Below, piece by piece: positions 10,344 through 19,510 of a DNA stretch of 64,000 bases. Numbering within the stretch: position 1 is the stretch's first letter; every line of letters begins with the position of its first letter. The stretch lies in assembly GCA_018663245.1 (NCBI GenBank), contig JABJEI010000001.1, positions 62,001 to 126,000 of the forward strand. Reading direction: 5' to 3'. The notes beneath the pieces are model-generated. The model saw only the letters and a program-made list of their open reading frames with translations. It ran no database searches and had not been told where the DNA came from. This DNA is from a bacterium (GTDB taxonomy: Bacteria; Babelota; Babeliae; Babelales; JABJEI01). The translations under genes were made by a program, and so were the position numbers.

Positions 10344-11051
10344 TATTTCATTACGAAGTTCAGCAACTTCTAACTCATCAAGCTCCCGCCAAGCCCCACG
10401 AGAAATTCCTTTAACCTTTAAAGACGCAAACTGCATTCTATTAAGCTTTTCAACAAGATACCCAAGTTTTAAAAACATTCGCCTTACAACGCGATTTTTG
10501 CCACTGTGCAACGTAATATAAACCGTTTTGCCATCAGGTCCCATTTCCACCGCGTCAGCATGCACAAGACCATCCTCTAAATCTAGTCCCGCAATCATTC
10601 GCTTGGCCGATTGAAGTTTGAATACCTTATTAAGTATTGCAACATAAACTTTGGTGATTTTATAACTAGGATGCAAAAGTTGCTGTGTAAGCTGGCCATC
10701 ATTGGTCAGCAAAAGAGCTCCGGTTGTGTATCTGTCTAGTCGCCCCACAGGATACAAGCGATGTTTTGTTATATCTTTAATTATGTCCCCAACACAGAAT
10801 CTTTCCTGTTCATCTGAGACCGTTGTTATGCAATTTTTGGGTTTGTTCAACAGCACATAACTTTTTGTCTCAGTGTTCACAGGTATTCCATCATAAAACA
10901 CCTGATCATCCGGTAGGACGAGATGGGCAGGATTTTTCACAGCAACACCATTTACCTGAATTTGTCCTGATTTAACTAATTCTACAGCTTTACGGCGCGA
11001 ACAAATTCCGGCATGGGCTAAATATTTTGCTAAGTACACAAGCGACTCCAA
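10326..11051 (-). CDS. Pseudouridine synthase, RsuA/RluB/E/F family
   Basis: N-terminal S4 domain (LAKYLAHAGICSRRKAVELVKSGQIQVNG), catalytic YPVGRLDRYTTGALLLTNDG. Confidence 0.93.
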   Translation of the reverse strand: MESLVYLAKYLAHAGICSRRKAVELVKSGQIQVNGVAVKNPAHLVLPDDQVFYDGIPVNTETKSYVLLNKPKNCITTVSDEQERFCVGDIIKDITKHRLYPVGRLDRYTTGALLLTNDGQLTQQLLHPSYKITKVYVAILNKVFKLQSAKRMIAGLDLEDGLVHADAVEMGPDGKTVYITLHSGKNRVVRRMFLKLGYLVEKLNRMQFASLKVKGISRGAWRELDELEVAELRNEILGSGS

Positions 11052-11206
11052 TATTGTTATATATATATCATGATATCACACCGACCTTTTTTGGTCATGA
11101 TTTTATAAGCTTAAATAGAATAATTATCCTAGTAAGCGTAAAAAAACTGTTAAATTGTGGTATTATAAGTAGGTCACATGTTTATTTTACTCTTGTTAGC
11201 ATTGTA

Positions 11207-13093
11207 ATGATTCAATTAAACAATCTCTCCCTAACCTTTGGTAAGCGTTCGCTACTCAAAGATGTATCTACCATAATTAAACCAAATGAGCGCATAGGAC
11301 TTGTCGGTCTTAATGGCTCAGGAAAATCAACACTCCTGAACATGGTTGCCGGGCACCAAAAGCCTAATAACGGGACTATCACTGTTAGCCGAGGAACAAA
11401 GCTTGCCTACATGCCACAGCAGGTAACCCTTAACTCGCAACGTCCCGTACTTGATGAAACTGTAAGGGCTCACAAGGAGCTCGCACAGTTCCAAGCCGAA
11501 CTTATTAGTTCAGAAAAAGTATTGGAAAATCATCCAGGTGACGAACAAGCGTTAGAGAAATATGCACATGCCCAAGGGCAAATAGCAAACCTCAATCCAG
11601 CCCTAATTAAGGCTAAAGCGCAAGAAATTCTTATGGGTTTGGGATTCAACATCTCCATGCTCAATCAGAGTGTCGACACCTTAAGTACAGGTTGGCGTAT
11701 GCGAGTTGTTCTCGCCCAGCTTTTACTACAAAACGCCGACTTCTACCTGTTTGACGAACCAACCAATCACCTCGATATTTTTGCTAAAGATTGGTTCTTG
11801 TCCTTCCTTAAAGCAAGTTCATTCGGCTTCTTACTGGTTTGTCACGATCGCTACTTCCTTGAGCAAGCATGCAGCTCAATAGTCGAAATTGATCAAGCAA
11901 AGCTTACTCGTTACAACGGTAACTATAGTTATTACGAGGAACAAAAAGAGATCACGGAACTTGCAACAATTGAAGCCTACAAGCGACAACAGCAAGAAAT
12001 CCTAAAGAAAAAACGTACCATTGCCCGTTTTAGAGCAAGTGCCTCAAAGGCAAAAATGGCACAAAGTATGATGAAAGAGCTTGGTAAAATGAAGCTCATC
12101 GAACTGCCACATCAGCTACGCGAAACTCGCTTCCCGTTCGGTGAACTGAAACGTGCTGGCGATGTTGTTTTGACAGTTAAAGGTGTTAGTCACAGCTTTA
12201 ATGATAAAAAAATATTTGATGGCGCAAGCTTCCAAATTCACCGTGGTGACAAAATTGCCTTAGTTGCTCCTAACGGAAAAGGTAAGACAACTCTGCTACA
12301 TATCATTACAGGTTTCATAGAGCGCCAAACTGGAACCATCAATTTTGGACACTCCGTCACACCATCAATATTCCACCAAGATGCAGACAAAACGCTTAAT
12401 TTGTCTTCAACAGTAATCGACGAAGTAACAGCTGCCGCACCAAACAGAGATAATATGCACATTCGACGCTGTTTGGGTGCATTTCTGTTTAGCGGTGATG
12501 ATGCTGATAAAAGAATTAGCGTGCTTAGTGGTGGCGAAAAAAACCGTGTTGGTATGGCAAAAACATTGTTGCAAGATGCAAACTTCTTAATCTTGGATGA
12601 ACCGACTAACCACCTTGATATACCCTCCAAGCAACGCCTATTGAAGGCTTTGCAAGAATACCCAGGCACAATTCTGTTTGTATCTCACGATAGAACTTTT
12701 GTAAACGACCTAGCAACTCACATCATTGAGTTGACCGGAAACGCTACATACACGTATCACGGTAACTACGAAGACTTCTTGTTGCAAAAAAACTTACAAA
12801 CAGAGCGTTCAAGCGGCACACAAGAAGACAACTCGACAAGAAAAAAACAACCAGCTGTCAAGCAAGATGAGCCAAAAGTTAAGCCTAAACAGACTAAGGC
12901 CGCTCGCATTTTAGAGCGAGAAATTCACAATGTTGAACGGACGATAAAAAAAATACATCGTCAATTTGAACAGCTAGAATACGGCACTGATGCCTTCATA
13001 AAAGCCCAACAAAGTCTTAAAGTTCGCGAAAAAGAGCTTAAAGAAAAACTTGTAAAGTGGGAAGTGATTCAAGCTGATTTAGATCAAGCTTGA
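11207..13093 (+). CDS. ABC-F family ATPase (Uup/YheS-like, ribosome-associated)
   Basis: Two ABC domains with GSGKST and GKGKTT Walker A, LSTGWRMRVVLAQLLLQ and LSGGEKNRVGMAKTLL; start taken as ATG 11207 (MIQLNNLSLTFG). Confidence 0.93.
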   Translation: MIQLNNLSLTFGKRSLLKDVSTIIKPNERIGLVGLNGSGKSTLLNMVAGHQKPNNGTITVSRGTKLAYMPQQVTLNSQRPVLDETVRAHKELAQFQAELISSEKVLENHPGDEQALEKYAHAQGQIANLNPALIKAKAQEILMGLGFNISMLNQSVDTLSTGWRMRVVLAQLLLQNADFYLFDEPTNHLDIFAKDWFLSFLKASSFGFLLVCHDRYFLEQACSSIVEIDQAKLTRYNGNYSYYEEQKEITELATIEAYKRQQQEILKKKRTIARFRASASKAKMAQSMMKELGKMKLIELPHQLRETRFPFGELKRAGDVVLTVKGVSHSFNDKKIFDGASFQIHRGDKIALVAPNGKGKTTLLHIITGFIERQTGTINFGHSVTPSIFHQDADKTLNLSSTVIDEVTAAAPNRDNMHIRRCLGAFLFSGDDADKRISVLSGGEKNRVGMAKTLLQDANFLILDEPTNHLDIPSKQRLLKALQEYPGTILFVSHDRTFVNDLATHIIELTGNATYTYHGNYEDFLLQKNLQTERSSGTQEDNSTRKKQPAVKQDEPKVKPKQTKAARILEREIHNVERTIKKIHRQFEQLEYGTDAFIKAQQSLKVREKELKEKLVKWEVIQADLDQA

Positions 13094-13115
13094 TAAAGCT
13101 GACGTTCAAAAAAAA

Positions 13116-13141
13116 CGTGGCGTACACAATTGTACGCCACG
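13116..13141. terminator. Bidirectional intrinsic-type hairpin between convergent abcF and FKBP genes
   Basis: CGTGGCGTACA-CAAT-TGTACGCCACG, 11-bp perfect stem, A-run on the plus-strand 5' side. Confidence 0.8.
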
Positions 13142-13176
13142 ACATATTCTTATAAAAAATTCTTAAGCATTAGGTT

Positions 13177-13686
13177 TTAACCGACCTTTAGAAGCTCAAC
13201 TTCAAAAATCAAAGTTGACTTTGGCGGAATAGCACCACCAGCACCACGATCACCGTAGCCCATTTCAGGTGCAAGTAATAGAAGGCGCTTCTCGCCAATC
13301 TTCATACCAGCAACACCCAAGTCCCAACCAGAAATAACGTAACCGGCGCCAAGCTTAAAGTCGAACGGAACACCGCGACTAACACTGCTGTCAAACGGTA
13401 CCTCGTTGAGCTTATTACCTTCGGCATCAGCTAGCCAGCCGGTGTAATGTACATGAACCTTGTCACCAGCCTTAGAAACTTGTTCTCCTGCGCCTTCAGT
13501 AACAATCTTGTATTTTAAGCCTGTGGTCATTTCATTAAACATAGTCTTTGTTTCCTTGTTGTTAACTGCTTTAGTAACAGATGCGGCCGTTACAGGAACG
13601 GCTTCTTTAGCTGTAGTAGAAGCCATAGCAACACTACTACTCAACATCGTTACCAAAATAACAGTCGGTATAAACTCTTTGTACAT
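13177..13686 (-). CDS. FKBP-type peptidyl-prolyl cis-trans isomerase, exported
   Basis: [55 protein letters not shown]; signal peptide; likely start MYKEF. Confidence 0.95.
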   Translation of the reverse strand: MYKEFIPTVILVTMLSSSVAMASTTAKEAVPVTAASVTKAVNNKETKTMFNEMTTGLKYKIVTEGAGEQVSKAGDKVHVHYTGWLADAEGNKLNEVPFDSSVSRGVPFDFKLGAGYVISGWDLGVAGMKIGEKRLLLLAPEMGYGDRGAGGAIPPKSTLIFEVELLKVG

Positions 13687-13786
13687 GCTGCATTCCTTAT
13701 TATGTGTTGTTTTAAACAAACAATCATCTTATTTCAGCAGAATTATTGTAACGACCAAGACTGAATCTGTAAAGAAGGAAACCGTC

Positions 13787-14359
13787 CTAACAACGCTTAC
13801 CGTCAACACTGTAGTAAGAAGCTGTTTCCTCTGTATCTTTGCCCTGATCCATATCATAAACTTTATATGTTCCCAAAGGCCGCGCATACAGATGGAGTGA
13901 AAGAGCATCGCTGTCAAAAGGATTACCGACTTTGTGAATATGACTTGGCCCTTCAACGCATCCTTCATGACCAACAGAACGACTCAGCTCCGTCAATTTA
14001 CCATCATTGCTTTCTTCATAATTAATAAGACTAAACTTACCCTTAATAACTCGCATCCAACACAGCTGCCCACTATGACCGTGTATCGGAGAACTTTGCC
14101 CCGCTCTCCAAACCATAAGAATAAGTTCGTAAGCATTTGTACGGTGAATTAAGTTACGTGCGTAAGAATGATCAGAAAACAATGTATATGGCTCCAAATC
14201 ACTAGATTCAATCGTATAGGTACGATAAAATTCTGAAAATGAATTGACTTCAAATCCCCGCACAGCAAAATCATCAATCTGCTCGACAAACTCTTTAAGT
14301 CGCATATTCATTGGTAAGCCAGGTACCAGGTCTACCCCAAGATTTTTGTGCAGTTCCAT
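13787..14359 (-). CDS. Cysteine dioxygenase-like cupin protein
   Basis: Cupin motif QSSPIHGHSGQLCWMRVIKGKFSLINY and GPSHIHKVGNP typical of the cysteine dioxygenase type I family. Confidence 0.8.
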   Translation of the reverse strand: MELHKNLGVDLVPGLPMNMRLKEFVEQIDDFAVRGFEVNSFSEFYRTYTIESSDLEPYTLFSDHSYARNLIHRTNAYELILMVWRAGQSSPIHGHSGQLCWMRVIKGKFSLINYEESNDGKLTELSRSVGHEGCVEGPSHIHKVGNPFDSDALSLHLYARPLGTYKVYDMDQGKDTEETASYYSVDGKRC

Positions 14360-14395
14360 TTTTTCACTCCTTTTTGAACAATGGTTTTTTTATAT

Positions 14396-15541
14396 CTATA
14401 TACGACCTAAAAGCTCTTCCAAGCACTCAATCGCTCTGAAAAGTTCGCTCATCGTGTCACGATTTGGGCACCCATGCCCAGCCTCATCACGTAGCGAACG
14501 CAACAATCTATTTGATTTTCTAATTTGGCGATTACGATCTCGTGCAATATCATTTGCTCTGGCCAGCTCTCTAACGGAATCTTGGGCCGCGCAGGCTTCT
14601 CTCTCCTGAGCCCTTGCTTTGCGCTCTTCAATTGCAATCAAACGTTCACGATCCTCAAAACGCTGTTTATCGTCCCGCTCAATAAACAATTCCTGGCTCT
14701 GTACAACAATTGCATACACACGTTCAAAAGCATCCCACATAGCCAAAATGTGACTCATTTTTTCGGTTCTTACGCATCTTTGATTACAAGAATAAGCAGA
14801 CTTACCAAAGCGATCGCGTACGCTGTACAATTCTTCATACAATTTTGTGAACGGAAACCTCTCACGCACACCGTATGCTGTTCGAGCGAACCTGTGCACC
14901 TCATCGTAAAGGTACTCAGGAGTGTAGGCGAGCGAGGACTGCACCAAGCTAACCCACGACTTACCAGTCAAAATACGCGGGAATTCGTTCATTACAAAAA
15001 ATGCGTAGTAAGCCGTTATAACAGCTTGTAAGTTACATAGAGGTACATACACACGATCTAACGAATCAAGCAAATTCATTACCTCTTTATACCGCCGCGA
15101 CTCTGCTTGATTGGCCAATGATCGCATAGATTTAAGCTTATATCGAAGTTTCCTAAGCAGCATTACCTGGTCATCAAGCTGCCTTGAAAATTCTTCAATA
15201 CGACTGTAGTTCATTTGCCCTGCAATCGAACTCAATCGCTCTTGCACCCAATCATTGCATAAAGCATTAACGTCCCACACTTTACCCATTGCCCTCACCG
15301 CAGGATCATACAGTTCATGAGTATGTTCAACAGCCTTAATCGCATTATCAATAACACAACTGTCCTGATAATTATGATAGGCTCCAACAACCCTTTTACC
15401 AACAAAACAACTAGCAGCAACTGCAGTGGCACCAAGGCCCGCTATAATCAAAATCTCTTCTGAGGCCCAACCGGAACGTGTATTACTACTGAATCCCACT
15501 AACAACACGCCAGACAAAAATAAACTCATTAATTTTTTCAT
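14396..15541 (-). CDS. Secreted/membrane hypothetical protein with C-terminal coiled coil
   Basis: Signal-peptide-like N-terminus, second hydrophobic segment, Arg/Glu-rich heptad-like C-terminus (REREACAAQDSVRELARANDIARDRNRQIRKSNRLLRSL). Confidence 0.75.
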   Translation of the reverse strand: MKKLMSLFLSGVLLVGFSSNTRSGWASEEILIIAGLGATAVAASCFVGKRVVGAYHNYQDSCVIDNAIKAVEHTHELYDPAVRAMGKVWDVNALCNDWVQERLSSIAGQMNYSRIEEFSRQLDDQVMLLRKLRYKLKSMRSLANQAESRRYKEVMNLLDSLDRVYVPLCNLQAVITAYYAFFVMNEFPRILTGKSWVSLVQSSLAYTPEYLYDEVHRFARTAYGVRERFPFTKLYEELYSVRDRFGKSAYSCNQRCVRTEKMSHILAMWDAFERVYAIVVQSQELFIERDDKQRFEDRERLIAIEERKARAQEREACAAQDSVRELARANDIARDRNRQIRKSNRLLRSLRDEAGHGCPNRDTMSELFRAIECLEELLGRI

Positions 15542-15638
15542 CTGTTATCACCTATGTTTAATCTAAAAAAAGTACTTAACTTAATTATTTGCAGTATAGA
15601 TAACACAACGAATTTGATCAAAAGCCCAAGAACGGCCC

Positions 15639-15662
15639 AAAAAAAAGGGCGCCTAAACGCCC
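15639..15662 (-). terminator. Intrinsic terminator downstream of the 15697-16326 gene
   Basis: Minus strand: GGGCG-TTTAGG-CGCCC followed by TTTTTTTT. Confidence 0.75.
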
Positions 15663-15696
15663 TTTTCCCAATATTGCCGTAGCAAAGAATTACATA

Positions 15697-16326
15697 TTAC
15701 CAGAATCCCTGACTTGTCTGATGATCAATATTGCTACCATATCCCATTCTTCTAAGAACTTTATCATATGAGGCCATAGCTGTTCCCCTAAAATTGTCAG
15801 GATCTTGTGCGTAGTTTTTAAGGTCTTTTCTTAATCGTTTTGCCCAACCAACAACACATTTTTCTAGATAATCTGGAACAAATTTATCTACAACAAATGT
15901 TTGTAAAAAGTCAGTTAAATCTTCTCGACTTCCCTTTAACTTATTCTGTTTCTGACGCAAAGATTTTGTATTACTACCATACTGTAAGCCATCTTCAACC
16001 TTGTTCTGTGCGCTATCTATGTCCTGCTGAATCAACTCATAAACGGCCCGATGCATTTCGTGTGCATACCGACATTCAGGAAACGCAGCTATGTAGGCCG
16101 CTTGATCTGTCTCAGCCTTACTTCGCTGATGCTTGCGCACAATCGCAGTTCTTTCAGCCACAGTTAACGGCTTATCTGATGTAGATGCTGAACCAAATGT
16201 CTTGGCCAAAACAGATGCCGAGCCAGGCTTTTCAAAAACTTGTGAGCCTATCGAAGATTTCCCTGCGAAAATCATCATACAACCCCCTAAAGCTGCAAAT
16301 GCAACTATTGGTAAATATTTTTTCAT
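15697..16326 (-). CDS. Secreted hypothetical protein
   Basis: ORF with signal-peptide-like MKKYLPIVAFAALGGCMMIFAGK; internal ATG at 16326 preferred as start. Confidence 0.7.
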   Translation of the reverse strand: MKKYLPIVAFAALGGCMMIFAGKSSIGSQVFEKPGSASVLAKTFGSASTSDKPLTVAERTAIVRKHQRSKAETDQAAYIAAFPECRYAHEMHRAVYELIQQDIDSAQNKVEDGLQYGSNTKSLRQKQNKLKGSREDLTDFLQTFVVDKFVPDYLEKCVVGWAKRLRKDLKNYAQDPDNFRGTAMASYDKVLRRMGYGSNIDHQTSQGFW

Positions 16327-16498
16327 CACTCTTCTCCTGCTTACTTGCAAAATTGAAAACTTCATTTTTATCTTACTATAAGCTTACATGATATAGTTTC
16401 AAATATGCAATGGTTTTGCTGTACTTTACATCACTTGCAGTAACAATGCCACACGAGGTAAAGTACAGCTATATCCGTTTACTAAAGGAGTTAAGGTT

Positions 16499-17386
16499 AT
16501 GAGTTTCATTAAACGTTTTTTTCAAAAGTCTATGCTAGGCTTTAAAATGGCGATCCAAGGGTTTATTTTCATCAAAAAACATCCTTCGCTACTTATTTTC
16601 CCTGTAGTAGCCGTCGTAATAATTTTTACTATCATCGGACTGATTCTAGCCGCACTTGTTGCCTCTGTAGGATTATTTATTCATCATCCACACGCAACTC
16701 GCGAAAATGTGCCCATTTCTTTTTATATAATTGCCGCATTAGCCATATTCGTTAGTGCTCTTGTTATCAACGTAACAAACTCATTTTTCTCAGTCGCACA
16801 AGTGCAATCAACAGTTGATCTACTAAACGGCAAACAAACCAGCTTTACGCGAAGCTTAGGTCAAGCATTTAGCCGTTTGGGTACAATCATTGTTTGGTCA
16901 CTAATTGCTACCATTGTTGGTATTGTGATAAACAACATACGCTCAAAAAATAGTCAATCCAGCGTCATTGCCCAATTTTTGCGCTCCATTCTAGCTAAAA
17001 TCCTTGTCTTGGCATGGCAATTTTCAACCTATTTTGTCATACCCATCATCACGCTAGAAAATATTAGTATCGTTAAAACAATCGAGTCATCATACACAAT
17101 GATGAAAAAAACCTTTGGTAACGTAATTGGTGCACAAGCTAGCTTTGGACTTGTCTCGTTCCTGGCAACTACCGTCATCGGCGGCCCACTCGCACTCATT
17201 GCATGGGCATTATTTAGCTGGCCAGGTGCTGTTGTGATTGCAACTATCGTTATTGTTATCACCTCTGTTATTACCAAGGCTACCGAAACCGTCTTCAAAA
17301 CGGCAGTGTATCAGATGGTGCATGAACGTAACACTGGCCCATTTTCCAAACAAGAAATTGATCAACACTTTATAAGAGGCAACTAA
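16499..17386 (+). CDS. Multi-TM membrane protein, DUF6159-like
   Basis: Hydrophobic multi-TM protein; good RBS (aaaggag) before ATG; general resemblance to the DUF6159 family (from memory). Confidence 0.75.
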   Translation: MSFIKRFFQKSMLGFKMAIQGFIFIKKHPSLLIFPVVAVVIIFTIIGLILAALVASVGLFIHHPHATRENVPISFYIIAALAIFVSALVINVTNSFFSVAQVQSTVDLLNGKQTSFTRSLGQAFSRLGTIIVWSLIATIVGIVINNIRSKNSQSSVIAQFLRSILAKILVLAWQFSTYFVIPIITLENISIVKTIESSYTMMKKTFGNVIGAQASFGLVSFLATTVIGGPLALIAWALFSWPGAVVIATIVIVITSVITKATETVFKTAVYQMVHERNTGPFSKQEIDQHFIRGN

Positions 17387-17568
17387 CAACCCTTCTACAA
17401 GGGATTTCGGGCATATAAACAAGCTAAAAAAAAACTTGCCATTTGTATCGCCCCAACAGAAAGCGCATATTACAGATAGACCAATTACGCTTGCAAAAAA
17501 TCAAAAAAAATGCCACAATGTTTAATGACAAATAACGTCTTTCTTTTATTCAACACAAGAGGTCATTT

Positions 17569-18393
17569 ATGACATCAACAACTTGCTGCTCACGGTTACA
17601 AGCTTTTAGCTACGGCCTAAAAACATTCTTCAAAAGCATCTCAACCATACTCTGCTCTCCACAGCTCCTTATTCTTTTTATTCTTTATTCTGGAACAGGT
17701 ATTGCAGTTGGCGCGCTAAACGTAACATTAAGAACTTATGCGATAACAAATCCCGTTTTTGTGCTATTAATGTTATCCGCTTACAGTATTGCTGGCAGCA
17801 TCTTAGCCTTTGTCTTTATTCTTGGCATCGCGCACAAAACATCTAGCCTCATGAAAAACAAACAATCAAGCTTATTAACAAGCCTGAAAAATGGTATTTG
17901 TGGTCTACCCCAAATGCTTCTACTTCTTTTAATTGTATTCATTGCCATTTTTCTTTTAAGCATCCTTAGCATTGGCACAATGTTATTGCTTCGAACATTT
18001 TTACTCTCAGTAATTATAAAAATCGGCAAGTTGCCTCTTATAATTCTTGGTGGAACAATATTCACCTTATTTGTAAGCATTTTAGGCTCAATATCACTAT
18101 TTATTATATCCGCTGTTGGAGTAAGTAAGTGCAGTCTAAAAGATGCCTTTAAGAGTCTTAAATCAACTCCCTACATGCTATCGCAAGTTTTTGGAGCTGT
18201 AACTCCTGGAATATTGTTTGGCGCGGCATCAACCGCAGCCTTATTCAAACTAGGACTATTAACAAATCCACACAGCACACTTTACCTTACGCCAATATCA
18301 TACTTCCTTGGCACAGTATCAGTGATAGCTTGTACAGTACTTTATCACCGCGCAAAAGGCCTACCAACAAACAAACCTTGCAATAGAGCCTAA
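17569..18393 (+). CDS. Multi-TM membrane protein, tandem paralogue A
   Basis: Colinear similarity with the next ORF over its full length (SRLQAxSYGxKTFFKSIxTIxCxxQLL ... VYHRAKGLPTNKxCNRA). Confidence 0.8.
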   Translation: MTSTTCCSRLQAFSYGLKTFFKSISTILCSPQLLILFILYSGTGIAVGALNVTLRTYAITNPVFVLLMLSAYSIAGSILAFVFILGIAHKTSSLMKNKQSSLLTSLKNGICGLPQMLLLLLIVFIAIFLLSILSIGTMLLLRTFLLSVIIKIGKLPLIILGGTIFTLFVSILGSISLFIISAVGVSKCSLKDAFKSLKSTPYMLSQVFGAVTPGILFGAASTAALFKLGLLTNPHSTLYLTPISYFLGTVSVIACTVLYHRAKGLPTNKPCNRA

Positions 18394-18422
18394 CAACAAG
18401 TAAATCCTACACAAAACTTTAA

Positions 18423-18460
18423 GGCCCCTTCTGATTATTGTCAGAAGGGGCCCTTTTTAT
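18423..18460 (+). terminator. Intrinsic terminator after paralogue A
   Basis: GGCCCCTTCTGA-TTATTG-TCAGAAGGGGCC followed by CTTTTT. Confidence 0.9.
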
Positions 18461-18599
18461 ACTCATCTTAAAAACAAACAATATATTATATCGACCCATC
18501 AGAGATAGACCAATTGCTTTTGTAAAAAATAATTAGACATGCGACTATGTTTAATGATAAATAAAGCCATTAATTTATTATTAATATAAGAGGTCATTT

Positions 18600-19418
18600 A
18601 TGATAGCATTCAGCTCTCGATTACAAGCTTTAAGCTACGGCTTTAAAACATTCTTCAAAAGCATACCCACCATATTCTGCAATTCACAACTTCTGCTTCT
18701 TTACATTCTTTATTCTGCAACAGGGGTCGCAATAGCCGCTCTAAGCGCTACATTAAAAACTTATGCTATAACAAATCCAGTTTTTATGCTGTCAATGTTA
18801 GCGGTTTGCATTTTTGTTGGTGGAACCGTAGCACTTGTCTTAGCTTTAAGCATCGCGCACAAAGCATCTAGCCTCATGAAAAGTAAACAATCAAGCTTAC
18901 TAACAAGCCTAAAAACCGGCATCTATTGCCTACCCAAAATGATTCTACTGCTTTGCATCTTAATGACTATCGCAGCACTTTTAGGCGCCCTTAGTATTTG
19001 CGCGCTAGGACTTATGCGTACCTTAATAGCCTTAGCCATTATAAAAGTCGGCAAGCTACCCCTTATAATTCTTAGCAGCACATTATTAATCCTGTTTATA
19101 ATCACTTTAAGCTCGTTAACATTTTTTATTATTTCCGCTGTTGGGGTAAGTAAGTGCAGCCTCAAAGACGCTGTTAAGACTCTAAAAACAACCCCCTACT
19201 TACTATCGCAAATTATTGGCGCAGCAACCCCTGTAGTCTTGTTTATCATGGTATCAAATGTGATCTTATTCAGACTCGGTCTTTTAACAAATCAATGCAA
19301 CACGCTTTACATTTCGCCAGCAACAGACTTTTTGGCTACAGTCAATATAATAGCCTGTACAGTGATTTATCACCGCGCAAAAGGCCTACCAACAAACAAG
19401 CATTGCAATAGAGCCTAA
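18600..19418 (+). CDS. Multi-TM membrane protein, tandem paralogue B
   Basis: Duplicate of 17569-18393 with similar upstream sequence and terminator. Confidence 0.8.
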   Translation: MIAFSSRLQALSYGFKTFFKSIPTIFCNSQLLLLYILYSATGVAIAALSATLKTYAITNPVFMLSMLAVCIFVGGTVALVLALSIAHKASSLMKSKQSSLLTSLKTGIYCLPKMILLLCILMTIAALLGALSICALGLMRTLIALAIIKVGKLPLIILSSTLLILFIITLSSLTFFIISAVGVSKCSLKDAVKTLKTTPYLLSQIIGAATPVVLFIMVSNVILFRLGLLTNQCNTLYISPATDFLATVNIIACTVIYHRAKGLPTNKHCNRA

Positions 19419-19448
19419 CAACAAGTAAATCCGACACAAAAGCTACAA

Positions 19449-19481
19449 GCCCCTTCTAAGCAAATTAGAAGGAGCCTTTTT
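19449..19481 (+). terminator. Intrinsic terminator after paralogue B
   Basis: GCCCCTTCTAA ... TTAGAAGGAGC followed by CTTTTTT; diverged copy of the paralogue A terminator. Confidence 0.8.
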
Positions 19482-19510
19482 TATGCCCGTAACTTAAAAT
19501 TTTTAAATGA

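Noticed and set aside
11027-11206. N-terminal extension of the abcF ORF
   Set aside because: Extension overlaps the pseudouridine synthase gene start and is not similar to ABC-F proteins; ATG at 11207 begins the canonical MIQLNNLSLTFG.
12238-12669. 143-aa minus-strand ORF inside abcF
   Set aside because: Antisense to the second ABC domain with its Walker and signature motifs; no independent evidence.
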